A stretch of 64,000 nucleotides of DNA. Source: Adineta ricciae (Eukaryota > Rotifera > Eurotatoria > Adinetida > Adinetidae). Below the pieces are notes generated by a model. It was not told where the DNA came from. It searched no databases and saw only the letters and a program-made list of their open reading frames with translations. Of the stretch, positions 23,701-34,962 are shown one piece after another. The stretch is from contig CAJNOJ010000323.1 in assembly GCA_905250025.1 (NCBI GenBank), positions 1-64,000 of the forward strand. The letters are read 5' to 3'. The position numbers and the translations under genes were made by a program. How positions within the stretch are numbered: position 1 is the stretch's first letter; each line of letters opens with the position of its first letter.

Positions 23701-25530
23701 TAGTTTAATTTCTCTACAATTTTCACAAATGAACTCGGTGGGTTTTTTACGATATAATTTTTCGGCAGTTTTTATTGTTTGGTTGCATTTCGAAGAAAAA
23801 TCCATTAATTTCTGTGAATTCTCAATATTTGATATCGCTTGGTCAATAGACGTGCTATACGAGCTGATGACCATGAGTTTCGCTTCCACTTGTTTGGAGA
23901 AATCTTCATGAATGTTATCATCGTTTTCATTATATGATGAAGCCTTCATGAAAATCAGTGATGGAACTATATGTTGTTCGATTTGTTTTTGTGCTTCCAT
24001 TAAAAAAGATTTTGCTGTCGATTTGTACGTCTCCGACAGTTTATACTGAACTATCGTGAAGTAAGCAAGATTGGGCAAGGCAGTGAATGCAAAAACAGAG
24101 TCGAGTTCAACAGCTCTTTTCAAAAGATTTACAGCTTGAACTATGACATGGTCGAGATGATCGATGAATGGAACAAAGTTGGGTATCGTTTTTATTCGAT
24201 GAATAAACGAACAGTATTTCGTAATTAAATGATCTGCCTCGAAAATCAAGTAATAAGGATTTCGAATAGCTTGGTTAGCTTCATGTTCTTTACGAGTTTG
24301 TCTTTTGAACTCTTCAAAACTGTCATTTAGATTTCGTTTGTCTACTTCTGTCCATATAGAGTCCTTTAGTTTTCTCATGCTTGTAGGCTCTTCACATGAT
24401 AGGCCAGATTGCATTGTATCACTCTCGACTGGTGGTATTTGTTCGAATTCGTCAACGTTGTAGTAAGTGTGACGAGAGAGTGGTTCAAGAACGAGGTAAA
24501 CCTGAGAGACAACATAACCGATATAACATATCGATGTAGCGTTTTCAGCTTTATAAAGAAATGGACTAAGAAAGTCACTGCGAAACATAAGAATGCTGGT
24601 ATTTAATGCGCGACTGATAGCCCAATATCGTTGTGTTTCTTCGTTGCCTTTATAAATGTTCTCGTTGCTTGATATATGTTCGATAATTTTCTTTTTGATC
24701 GTAGCTGCGCTCATCTGGTCTCGCAATTGATAACAAATTACATCAAAGAGACTCAGACAGACAAAACACTGATCGATGCAGTGAAATCCAGCTTCTTTGA
24801 TAGTTTTTTTCCAGCATTCGTCTTGCTTGCTCACGTTGATCCACTGATTTAAGCCATAAGCCCCATTGTTCTTTCACACTTGATAGACAACATGTATACT
24901 CTTTTGTCGCCTTCAACTCAGTAAGATATGCGCAAAACCCTCGGAAAAGTCGAGATTTTTCTTTTAGCTCACCAATATCTCGCTTCCAAATCTGATCCAA
25001 TTGCTCAGATTCACTTTGTGTTCTCCAGTCATATATCGTTTCGATATCTATATCAGTCAAATCACTGAATTCATGACGATGAGCATTCCAGTAATCAGGA
25101 TACCAGGACATAAGCTGCAGGAAGGTTCGTTGTCGATTAAGAATTAGTTGCGATGTGCCGCGATTACCTTGTCGAGATGTTCGACCAAGTGCTTGCTCTT
25201 CTACACGTACGTTTTTCGGTAGAAATGTCAAAGAAATATGAAGACCACCATGTTGTTCAACATCGTACGTAGTTTTCAAATCAGTTCCGCGTCCTGCTAA
25301 ATTAGTTGCAACGATAATATCTCCACAATCAACGCGATTTGAAACAGCATTGGATTCGATACGATCAGTATTATCTGTATATAACCGAATCGAACTTGTC
25401 GGCTGCTGACGTTGCAGTTCTTTGAAGATTGTCTTTGCATCGATCCGTGTTTCACAAATGACTAACACCGCACGACGTTTATTGACATGATCAATCGTAT
25501 TCTGAACGATAGTATTCAACCAATCCTCAT
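20755..25530 (-). pseudogene. Giant SecA-like ATPase gene, copy A: 5' part missing at gap, frameshift
   Basis: This is the C-terminal ~1590 codons of the gene found complete at 48485-59872. It includes SecA helicase motifs ATNLAGRGTDL and EEQALGRTSRQGN (about 25160-25310), the TPR-like region, the hydrophobic glycine-rich region and the small last exon (20755-20839, after a 57-bp intron at 20840-20896). The 5' two thirds, including Walker A and B, would lie in or beyond the N gap. At 24804-24810 there is a run of seven T where B has TTCTTT. The extra base breaks the frame between RRMLE and TIKEAGF. If real, this copy makes a truncated protein. A homopolymer error would restore an open frame, which otherwise looks well conserved. 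Confidence 0.85.
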
Positions 25531-25598
25531 NNNNNNNNNNNNNNNNNNNNNNNNNNNNNNNNNNNNNNNNNNNNNNNNNNNNNNNNNNNNNNNNNNNN
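25531..25598. other. Assembly gap (68 N) at the A/B junction
   Basis: Sixty-eight N. To the left is the middle of the SecA-like gene (copy A); to the right is the 3' part of the nucleotidyltransferase-like gene (copy B). Both genes are interrupted here. Reading frames running through the N are artefacts. Confidence 0.99.
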
Positions 25599-27869
25599 CG
25601 AAGATACCGCGGAAATAGCTGTAATAGATTTTATCGTGAGAATCAATGACGAGTTGATAAACTGCTGATGTAAATTGGTCAAGTATTGAACAGTTCGTCT
25701 GTTTAAGAGATGATATGCCATCGAATTTCTTGTTTCTGATATCTTCAATTAATAAATCTTGAATTTTTGATTGAAAAGGTGGTGTTCTCATGCTTTCCCA
25801 TGTATAACTTCGATATTTGTACAATTCCGATGATCTATCCAGTGTTAATCTTCGGTATTTCCAAAATGTTTGTAGTTGCCGATCAATTGGAAATATCCCT
25901 AATGCAAAATATTCACTTATCTCCGCACGATCATTGGAATTCATTTCATTATATGGATATTTATATTTCCGAATACACAATAAACATTCCTTCACCAGCA
26001 ATCCTAATCTTTTCCCGTGCTGATCATTATCAAAGCCCATTCGATTCCATTGATTTGCACCTAAATCTATCATCGTATTAACTAGTCGATACAAATATTT
26101 GCTGCTTCGATAGATCGTCCGTCCATTATGAACCTGCTTGTTCGAGTAACTTTTGATATACTTCAGAAAATTTCCGTATTGTTCATTCATGGATTGGTAC
26201 AATTGATTATTCGTTAAAAGATTTGTTCGTAATGTTTTATCCTTTACATAGGATACGTCAACATGATTGTTGTACTGTTCGACACTGACGTAATACATTG
26301 AACCTTCGGCGACGCACGCATCGTTCGCAAAATAAATGGCTTTGGAGAATTTATGCCGCATGGAGACAGTCAGCGCGTCGATATATGCCATTTCACTCGG
26401 GGGTATGCAGAGGATCGGATGCAAAAACGAATTGTCGTATCGATCTTTTCGGTTTCGAATTTCGCGTTCGAGATTACGAGCTTGACGGAGATATGATATA
26501 AACAAGATGCTGCTGTGTTCCATTAGGACAGGTCGCATGCGACCATGAACTTTCGACCATAAAGATTCGAATCTCGTCGTATCGTATCGATCCGTTTTGA
26601 TGGTTGGTACAATATTCGCGATTTCGTTTAATGTATCGCGAATTAACTTACTTGGTTTAGATATCTGTGTGAGTAATTTTTTCGTATATTTCCAATATGT
26701 TGTATCAGCGCGATAGAAAAATTCTCTCAATGAGGAATCCGCTTTCGTTACTCTATATACATAATCTTGCCATTCGTTTCCAGTCATTGACTTTCGTAAT
26801 TTGATTATCGACATTTTATTCTGCTTATAATCATTGACCTCCGTAAAGAAATAATATGGATAATCACATCGTATGGTCATAAATATGCCTAGTCCAGTTC
26901 CTTGTACATTAAATATTGGCTCGACGGTATTCAAATGTCTCGGATACAGATTCGTATCAAATACAATTCCCGATGGTAAAGACCAATGTTGAGAGAAGAA
27001 TTCATTGAATATCATACATGCATCAATGTCCGCATCGCTACCATCAGTTGAACCAATACGAATATCATAATCAGATTCCGGATCTTTACTCCCGGAATCG
27101 TTCTGAATAATTAATCTATACGGAAAGAAGTCCATTAGTTGTTGTAGCAAATTATCGATGTACTTTTGACGGTACATGCAAAGCTTTAACATGATTTGTG
27201 TAGTGTAATATGGTGTTAGCTTTTTGATACTTTCGGTAATATATCGAGAAATGTCGTTGCAAATCGTATCTGCGTGCAAGTCATCAGCGAAGAGTTCGAC
27301 TAGATTGTCCCAATCTCTAATATGATGGATTATCTCACTGCATGAATATTTGCTTCGAAAGATAATATTCTCGTGCTCATCGAGGAGAATGATCGAATCA
27401 TCATTGATCTTTGGTATGCAGAGTTTAGTGGCGGTATTTTGAAATAAGTTCGGCTCTATACTTCGTATTTCTTCGTTCCTTGACGATTTACATCCAGTGT
27501 GAATCATTCGATCGATACTTAATGTAATCACATTATCTTTGATTTTATTTTGCGTTAACCAATCAACCAGGACTAAGCTATTTTGAGGAGAAGAATCTGG
27601 AGACGAAAGAGATTGACAAACAGCACCCGTCAACTCGATTGATTTAGTTCCGATTACCTAATGAAAACTTGAAAAAAAATTTCGATAGTTACATGTCGAC
27701 ATACCTTCGGCAGATCATTTTCAACGTATAGATACACGACATCTTTCGAATTAAGATTGTAGTTCTCTACTAAAAACGTGGCGATTTGTTGTGCATGAAA
27801 GGTAACTTCATTGTTAGTAAGAGATTGCTCGCCAAATTCAACCGCTAACTTTTGAAAATTATCGTGCAT
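25599..27869 (-). CDS. Nucleotidyltransferase-like protein, copy B (3' end lost in gap)
   Basis: Exon 27705-27869 (Met at 27869), a 47-bp intron at 27658-27704, then an open exon from 27657 to the gap: over 730 codons with no stop. The nucleotidyltransferase-like segment (GSKDPESDYDI, then GSDADIDA, then GIVFDTNLYPRH) lies at about codons 230-290. It is followed by an MTGNEWQDY segment and a YFANDACVAEGSMYYV segment. The order of these pieces recalls bacterial polymorphic-toxin nucleotidyltransferase modules, which is my inference from memory. The remaining C-terminal ~250 residues are helical and Tyr-rich and I do not recognise them. No signal peptide or membrane span is seen, so it is probably intracellular. 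It is the last gene of the block, downstream of GH26. Confidence 0.65.
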
Positions 27870-28245
27870 TGTTTGACAAGGATATGCTTGTATATTCGTA
27901 CACAAAAGTACCTGTTCAACCCTGCAGTAGAAAGATTCTTTGTTCAATGATAATGTATTTATCTTGTGACCGTATGACGCGCGCGCGTATAAATATGAAT
28001 AACGTTGTTGAAAGGAGAAAAGGGCGTATGCTGTCATACACTTCTTTTTTTCTATTCTGTCTCCTCTCGTGCGCATCATTGATGTTTTATCCTTTTCCTT
28101 TTCCTTTTAATTATATTAATTTCTCTCGATGATATGCACTATGCATCCATTGGCTAGTTTCATCGTGACGCCTTTCTGAAGGTGTGAATGAGAATAATAA
28201 AGACGAAGATGATTCTACCTTCAGTTACACTCGTCGAACTTTTAT
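27870..28245. other. Intergenic upstream of the nucleotidyltransferase-like gene (copy B)
   Basis: About 375 bp, matching 2076-2444. The frame upstream of Met 27869 stays open for another 70 codons in B but is closed by TGA in A. A 5' exon here is therefore unproven. Nothing else is seen. Confidence 0.4.
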
Positions 28246-29430
28246 TTAAACAAAAAACATGGTATCAGTTATATTGATACCGCCACGATTGATGACGTAT
28301 GCGTTATTGAATAAATTATAAGCATTTCTATTGGCTACTGGTGACCAAGGGCCGGCCCATGTTAGTAAATAAGACACTTTCGGATATTTATTTCGAATCG
28401 CAGTTGGCCTAAAATAAAGTTAAATTCATTACTTTTGAAAAGAAAACACGTTTTCTAACCATAGACTGAAATCGAATTGACCATCAGTGGTTCTTGGACC
28501 AACTTCACCAAGAATCATTGGCTTATTCAAAGCTAACATTTCATCATATCCCTTCAAACTATTTCTACAAATTCAGATAATCTCATGTGTATATTACTCA
28601 AAAGGAAACAATTTGTTTACAGGTTCATCAGTATAAACATCGAGTCCAACAATATCCACGTAGGCACTACCTGGATAGTACAGTGACGGAGTTGGCGCAC
28701 CTTGGTCCGGTGAATAGATCCACAAGATATTATGTAAATCTTTGACTTGCGTCAAATAATTAAACATATGGATCCAAACATTTTTGAATAACGTTGGATC
28801 CTGCGCGATGAGGTATTTAAATATAGGCAGAAAGCTACGACAAAGTCTTCATATCCTTACTTGCCTTCCCCACCAAAACCATGCTCCATTCGCTTCCTGG
28901 AATGGACGAAACAAAGCTGTCATATTTGAATTCGCCAAGATACAAAAGATCGTTGAAAACCAGATTCGATTTGTTTCGTAGTTCACCACCATTCGGAGAC
29001 ACAGGATTTGGAAAATGTGCACATATATTGATCAGACCACCCTTATTCCAATTGTCTTTCAATATCGAATTACAAGAATGATCAAGCAGTTTTTGTGGTG
29101 GAGTCGTCGACCAAAACCCATTTGCATAATCACATTCAAAGATACCCGGAACTTGACCTGCTTCAGCTGTGATATTCGTAATCAATGACATCGACATATT
29201 CGGTTTACTTATACCAATATATTGACCCGACAGATACTTCCCTACAAAGTTATCATACGTTCAATGATAAGACATTTTCGCCTTCCAGTACCTTGCTTGG
29301 ACAGATTTGTTATGTATTGAAGAACTTGTTTGGTTGTAACATCGGCTTGCTTATCCGCTGTTTGTTGTCCAATGCAGGTTCTCAGCAGTATTGATAGGAA
29401 AAGGAAGATGCTACCTTTGCGCAAATGCAT
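28246..29430 (-). pseudogene. GH26 beta-mannanase-like pseudogene with signal peptide, copy B
   Basis: ATG 29428-29430 opens a good signal peptide (MHLRKGSIFLFLSILLRTCIG). Splicing out a 50-bp intron gives TNLSKQGKYLSGQYIG, as in GH26 enzymes. Downstream are KGGLINICAHFPNPV, RPFQEANGAWFWWG (acid/base), ILGEVGP (nucleophile region) and a C-terminus ending ITDTMFFV at TAA 28246-28248, overlapping AATAAA. Compared with A, B has lost 65 bp between LVFNDLLY and the LANSNMTALF segment (at about 28939-28940). This shifts the frame before the catalytic acid. The enzyme would have been secreted and would cleave beta-1,4-mannan. The lesions differ from those of copy A, so the locus has no intact copy in this window. 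Confidence 0.8.
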
Positions 29431-29752
29431 GTTCTCGATAACGGCGTCTGAGTGTCTATTGACACGATAAGCTATCGATAGAAAGAAATGCATATCGTTA
29501 TAGGATGAAAAAAGTATTTTAAAAAAGATTTAATCGAACATTAAGGTATTACGCAGTTTATACAGATTTTCTTTGCATTCATTTATTGATTATTAACGAG
29601 AAAGTTTCGGAATCAAATATTTAAAAGAAAGACAAATATCATTTACTGATGTTCCATTGCTGGACGGTTCGTTTACTTCGTACACGAATTGTCCTATGAC
29701 ACAACATTTTATGTCGAGAAATTGGATTGATTCTTATCGTACTTCACCATGA
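29431..29752. other. Intergenic, GH26 promoter region (copy B)
   Basis: About 320 bp matching 3650-3964. No gene is seen. Confidence 0.4.
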
Positions 29753-30109
29753 TCAAAATAACCGACGGAGAGCTCTTGATGACCATTTTCGCCCTCTCAT
29801 CATTCGGTGATTTGAAACTAGGGGCGATTCTGACTCCTCACCCTCGGATGGTGCCGTTCGACGACGTGTTTTATTAGAACAATGATGTTGAATAATACAG
29901 TATAAGCATAGAATGCAAATTAGAATAACAGTAGTTAACCAATCTTTTTGGATATTATTAATAAATCTGGCTGGTGCACCTAACAGATCACTGCCGTCTT
30001 TAAGGACACTGTTCACTGTTTTTAATCCATTTGATTCAGTATCTAGATCAGCATCATTCATTGTCACAAACATTTCATTGTTGTTTCCATCAGCATATGT
30101 ATGAGGCAT
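29753..30109 (-). CDS. Small single-pass membrane protein, copy B (5' altered)
   Basis: Counterpart of 3965-4387. It keeps the central acidic segment (DADLDTESNGLKTVNSVLKD), the membrane span (LTTVILICILCLYCII) and the Arg/Ser-rich tail ending RALRRLF. A 26-bp deletion with GCAT at both edges (junction near 30109) separates it from the first ~20 residues encoded in A, so translation would have to start at the MPH Met. No family recognised. Confidence 0.45.
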   Translation of the reverse strand: MPHTYADGNNNEMFVTMNDADLDTESNGLKTVNSVLKDGSDLLGAPARFINNIQKDWLTTVILICILCLYCIIQHHCSNKTRRRTAPSEGEESESPLVSNHRMMRGRKWSSRALRRLF

Positions 30110-30582
30110 TTAGTTCTATTAATTGACGCCGTACACGTGTTATATTCATTCTGTGTTGGATCATGACTGCCAGAGTGCGTCTATTGGCAAGAAAAAACAG
30201 CCTTAAAAATCTTGTACGTTCTTATAGATGAGTGTATGAAAGCGAAAAAACTAGTTAAGAAATTTCTTCCGGATACAGCTTTATTCTCTACGAAGTCAAC
30301 GAATGAATAGGAACACTTCAAAAGGATTTATTTGGACGAATCAATGAGCAGAACATAATTATGATTGCCTGATACACCGATTCAAGGACGATGTTTTTCT
30401 GAGAACCACTTTGCCATTTGTCGAGCGATAGAGAAATGATCAAGATTCAGCGACATGATCTTGCGCAAACAGTGTGTATGATGTATATTTATACTGCTTC
30501 AGGAAAGAATTCTTTTTACAACGATATTTCCAACGCATGGCGTCTTTTATTTTTATTACCAGATTTTATACTAGAAAAGCAG

Positions 30583-31717
30583 CTATACAATAGAAAGATT
30601 CATTTGAGCAATATCAAATGATGATGGTGAAGAAACCTTATTCAGATAAAGTCGAAAACTAATATTATACAGTTCTCCTACAGAACCAATGAAATTCTGA
30701 GAAATCCAGATTACTCCCAATGTACAAGAATCGTAATACGACGTATTTGCTGAGTAATAATTACTCGTAGTCAGTCCGTAGTTATATGAGCATACTCCAT
30801 TGTATCCGTCTGTCCAACCGACTAATGTTGTCGAATTGTCGAAATTTCCATTGATGAATTTTTCATTCCCTACTGAATCCTTAACCGATGCATCATCGAA
30901 ATACCAGTTGTAGGATGGACTTGCTACGAAATAAAATATAAGTGATGTATTGCCTGCATGTGTACCTCGATAAGTAGTTGTAAATAGCGTCCAATTATTC
31001 GATGGTAAGGAAGCAGTAGTGATATTACACAATAGGGAACTTGGCGCTTGAGTTGTTTCTCCTAAAACGAATAAAAACATCACTTTTATTTAGCAATCCA
31101 AAACTAGAGCAGAACAGTAATGAGGTAGGGAGTACATGTTCGTCTTTGATTGAATCTAGATGGATGTTCCATAAACACAGATACACTACTTACATCTTAG
31201 TTGGTGATTTATTCTTACTTTCTACGACGATATGAACTATTCTTTGATTCTAACTCACTCTATGGAAATATGCCATTGAAAATAGATTCTTAGAGTCTAT
31301 TTTCTTCGTCATACACAAAAGGCATACTTCTATCTATAGGAAATCTTCACACGTACCCAATGTTGTCATCTGATCGTTTGATGTAACCATTGCAACTGTT
31401 TTTGTGGTCGAGAGTGATCGATTTGGAAATTGTTGAAACTTGAAAGTTATATTCGTGAGACTTGTTAATCCAGTATCACCTGTGAAATAGTTGTAGAATA
31501 GCTGACATGTATTATTACTTCGAATGCAGTTCCATCCGATGGCAGACATGGTCAAAGCCTTGCAGGTGCACTGCATACAGGTGATATTGAGATATGTGTC
31601 AGTGTTGTTTGATGCTATGTAGACAGTGTCTGATATCGACCCGACACGAACAGAATATATATGAGAAAACATGAATGAGAATACGAAAAGAATGTCTGTC
31701 TGTCGGTTAAAATACAT
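30583..31717 (-). CDS. Secreted PAN-like and carbohydrate-binding-like protein, copy B
   Basis: A two-exon model gives 279 residues with consistent phase (361 + 479 bp): exon 1 is 31357-31717, exon 2 is 30583-31061, and a 295-bp GT-AG intron lies between. Residues 1-22 form a signal peptide (MYFNRQTDILFVFSFMFSHIYS). Residues ~35-110 are Cys-rich (CMQCTCK, then NCIRSNNTCQLF) and resemble PAN/Apple-like modules. Residues ~125-270 form a beta-rich module with NWYFDDASVKDSVGNE and FDNSTTLVGW segments, like jelly-roll carbohydrate-binding domains. Many N-x-S/T sites support secretion. The frame ends at TAG 30583-30585, with AATAAA copies just beyond. The membrane-anchoring exon seen in A at 4525-4731 is gone through a 230-bp deletion. 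Function (sugar or surface recognition) is inferred. Confidence 0.65.
31290..31650 (-). repeat. N-terminal exon repeat, member 1 (copy B)
   Basis: About 360 bp repeated in direct orientation at 33370-33715, roughly 2.09 kb away. Copy A has a single, hybrid version at about 5760-6110. This member carries the GTCGAGAGTGATCGATTT stretch and the TAGAATAGC insertion in the middle of the repeat. Confidence 0.8.
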
Positions 31718-32694
31718 CGCAGTAAAAATGATTAAGCGATAATGTAATTGTGTACAGTGTGAGAACAATATGTCAGTAAGACAGCGAAGCTATTCTATGG
31801 AATGCAAATTATATATCACACTCCAAAATCAATTAAAAATCCCCGTGATAAATTTATGGAGAAGGGGTCTTGAAAATAGCGTTTCGAGAGCTTTTACTAA
31901 TCACAAGCAGAACACTCCATAAACGGAAAAGTACATGGGAAAGTACGTTCTTTCTCGGAGAATCATAACTCGTGTAAAAGTACCTGAATGTGTCGAAGGT
32001 TCTGTCCATTGAAGTACTTGTAGACTTAAAGAGTTTCGCCGTGAAACGTTTTTTCTTCAAGTCATGATTATAGGGATGAACATTTTTTAAAACCTTTCGA
32101 TAAAAAGTAAGAGATGGCTGTAAGAATATCATAGATCATGAACTTTGTGTTGTTGTTTAATACGTTATTTTTCATAAGGTTGTTTGAGGTGGTGATGATG
32201 TACGCTAAGATTACTTCTTTTTCACTCATACGTCCTTAAATTACTTATTTAGGCAGAATAGATAATGTTACTCAAGTCGACACGAGATCTCCATTGTTGA
32301 CGTTGCTATTTTTGAACCAGATATTTTCGGATACTGGTTTCCAATCACGCGTTTTGCTTGAGACAAAGGATATCTTGCAATGTTTTGTACTCATAGACCT
32401 TCCCTTTTTATCACATTTCTCTGTGTTAAGATTTCTATCATACGTAGAATGTACAATGATGATGATATTTGCGTATAATACCAACATCCGGTAACATAAA
32501 ATGTAAACTGTTCTTTTCCCTTATCATGCTCATTCTGATGGATGACATACACTTTCAAGGAGGTAGAACCGTCAACTTTGCCTTTTGCCTGGTTCTTCTC
32601 TGTGAGAGGGGAGCAGATCTAACATCTACAAAAGCAAAATTTGCCTCGTCAGTAAGTATCATCAAGAAGCTTGTTTATATCATAAGAGTCTACA
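31718..32694. other. Copy-B-only spacer between the PAN-like gene and its decayed paralogue
   Basis: Most of this ~1 kb is absent from copy A, consistent with A having lost it by recombination between flanking repeats. It should contain the promoter of the PAN-like gene. Small open frames on both strands look random. No gene recognised. Confidence 0.4.
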
Positions 32695-33715
32695 TCACAA
32701 GACAAATTTACAGAATAGAAGACCCACTTGTGCAATACCATAAATAGGTAGCGAGAAGACCTCGTTCAAGTAAAGTCGAAAACTAATGCTATATAGTTTT
32801 CTAGAAGAAGCGATGAAGGATTGAAAAATCCAGGAAAACCCAAATATACATGAAGTATAGTATGATTTGTTCGGCGAATAATATTTGCTTGTCGTTACTC
32901 GATAGTTATACAAACACATACCAATATATCCTGCTGTCCAACCATTTACGAGTGAGGAACTATCAAAATTTTCATTGATCTACTTTTCATGTTCTCTAGT
33001 GAATCCTGGACCGATGTTATTCAAAAGAGAACGTGAAGTTTCTGTTGTTTCTACTAAAAAATAGAACTGACATGTTTAACTTGTGATTATAGAATGAAAC
33101 TAGAACGTTTTGATTGCAAAATAGATGTTTATTCTTTCTCATGTAAAGTATCACAAAAATATAGGAATTAAATTAAAAAATCGGAACGAACTTCAAACCC
33201 ACATCAATTTTCCTAAAGGATAAATATACTACTTAAGATTTATTTTTGTCATCTACGACCATTTGAAGCGCTCTTCAACTCGATCTTTACGATGCTCATT
33301 CCCACATGTATTACTCGTAGTTATTGCAGATACTTCCCATTAAAAAATGACATCTAAGAAATTGAAAACACATTCTAAGAGTCTATTTTCTTCGTTACGC
33401 ACAAAAAGCATACTTCTATCTATAGGAAATCTTCACACGTACCCAATGTTGTCATCTGATCGTTTGATGTAGCCATTGCAACTGTTGTGGTGGAAATTGT
33501 TGAAACTTGAAAGTTACATTCGTGAGACTTGTTAATCCAGTATCACCTGTGGAATAGTTGACATATATTATTACTTCGAAAGCAGTACCATCCGATGGCA
33601 GACATGGGCAAAGCCTTGCAAGTGCACTGCATATAGGTGATATTGAGACGTGTCTCAGTGTTGTTTGATGCTATATAGACAGTGTTTGATCAAAATAGCT
33701 GCAAAACGTCGAATA
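32695..33715 (-). pseudogene. Decayed paralogue of the PAN-like/carbohydrate-binding-like gene
   Basis: The C-terminal module at about 32695-33055 is recognisable (NGWTAGYIGMC, then SYYTSC, then LYSISFRLYLNEV). It carries a stop before INENFDSS and has lost most of the first half of the module. The N-terminal exon at about 33420-33715 matches 31353-31650 but has an 18-bp loss, a Cys to Tyr change in the C-x2-C-x-C segment and no signal peptide. An upstream tandem relative of the 30583-31717 gene that has died. Confidence 0.7.
33370..33715 (-). repeat. N-terminal exon repeat, member 2 (copy B)
   Basis: Direct repeat of 31290-31650. It lacks the GTCGAGAGTGATCGATTT stretch and reads GTGGAATAGTTGACATATATT where member 1 has an insertion. 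Confidence 0.8.
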
Positions 33716-34452
33716 GTTATGGGGAAACATATTGCTTATTTTGAAAAAACCACGCATTGATAAAATAAGGTTTTTAGCGTAATTGGCAGAGCTTTTGACG
33801 TTGTATCTCCTAGTATGCCTTGATTTTAAAATAGACTATATGAATTCTAAGCGTTTTATTCAAAAAACGTAGTCGGGCGCTTTGAAACTTGAGCATTATA
33901 TATGTGTACAATAGTCATCGCGTATAGTTTTCTGTCTTCGCTTGTTACAGAAATAGATATTTTCTAGTAAAGTCGTTATTCACATAGAAGTGCATGAAAC
34001 TACCAAAACTCTTTCATTTTAAAGTATTTATAGATTCAACAAGTGCGAATTTGAACATTTTTTTCATCAGTGTGTTATTACGCTAAGAAAACAATGAGTT
34101 CAGATTGCAGAAAGTCGACTTTATACAAAGTGAACAATAATATGCCCTAATGCTTCCAGTATTTGCTGGTAGAAGGCAATGATAATCTCATTTTTTTTCC
34201 TTCGTATACATCCTAAAAAGTATTGCTTTCACTCATACCGTCACGACTGATATTACATTTCGATTCGCAGTTGATGAGCAAGGCTCGGAGAATGCCCGTT
34301 TCGAACTTGAGTTAGCTCGAAGAAAAGATGTCGCCGGTGTTAACCTGTTTTCTTATTCATACTTCCATTTATTTTAATTCCTTTCAAAAAAAATTAATGA
34401 AAGGATTATATTTTATTCTTTAATTTCTGTTCAACAACAGTCTAGCATACAT
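33716..34452. other. Intergenic (copy B)
   Basis: About 740 bp matching 6111-6963 with several indels. The charged DEQ-SENARFELELARRK remnant is still readable on the plus strand near 34268-34330. No intact gene. Confidence 0.35.
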
Positions 34453-34962
34453 TTATAGACATGCTAGCCAATTGACACCTGCATTATGGGTGATCGAGTC
34501 GGCCCAAGAACTGAAGTGAACATTGAATCCATAAGGCGTAATCGATTGTGCAGACACTTCAAGTCTAACATCGTGATCGTTACTTCTACAGGCAAGAATA
34601 GCAATTTCGGTATATTGAACATCCCAATAGCCATAGCAAAGAGCTTACCGAATATCTAATTGCGACAATCCGAGATGGACGACTGAAGGTGTTAGTGAAA
34701 AAGGCCGTTTGAATAAAACCGCTTGAACAACATATCGTTTAATACAATGAGCGTAGGCCGACGCATTTGTGTAATTGGGATTATATTGACACCATCCCAT
34801 GTATACTTTTCCGCTTTGACCTGTGAAAGAAAGAACATTAATTCAATTATCAAGACGAGAACTGAAAATCTTCCACTTACACGAAGTCTGCAATTCACAA
34901 AGTCCGCCGTAGAATAGACTAAGAAAGCAGACCAGTTGCAAATTTAAGAAGCAATAGTGCAT
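34453..34962 (-). CDS. Secreted H-type lectin, copy B (intact)
   Basis: Three exons (34881-34962, 34649-34820, 34453-34585) with 60- and 63-bp GT-AG introns give 387 bp, or 128 residues with a stop. Splice phases agree. Residues 1-22 are a signal peptide (MHYCFLNLQLVCFLSLFYGG). A short Cys-containing stretch (GWCQYNPNYTNASVYAHC) follows. The last ~65 residues fit the H-type lectin fold: FSLTPSVVHLGLSQLDI, DHDVRLEVSAQSITPYGF, then SSWADSITHNAGVNWLA. H-type lectins (discoidin and Helix agglutinin family) bind GalNAc/Gal-type sugars, often as trimers or hexamers outside the cell, and can act in self/non-self recognition. The sugar specificity here cannot be read. Exon 2 runs in frame into TAA without the 63-bp intron, so the splice is required. 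Confidence 0.8.

Larger units (their letters stand above)
1..25530. repeat. Copy A of the ~27-kb duplicated gene block
   Basis: This stretch matches 25795-53260 in the same orientation and gene order, with a few percent base differences by eye. The offset is about 25794 at the left end, 25532 near 5.5 kb, about 27490 across VPS13 and 27730 in the SecA-like gene. The shifts come from indels: a 230-bp and a 26-bp deletion in B, a ~2.07-kb loss in A, and a 222-bp assembly repeat in B. The copy runs off the window at the left and stops at the N gap on the right, in the middle of the SecA-like gene. It may be a tandem duplicate or the other haplotype. Confidence 0.95.

Noticed and set aside
25516-27633. 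Open frame running from the nucleotidyltransferase-like gene through the N gap into copy A, ending MRIG
   Set aside because: N cannot be translated. The residues after the gap are in a frame unrelated to the SecA-like gene.
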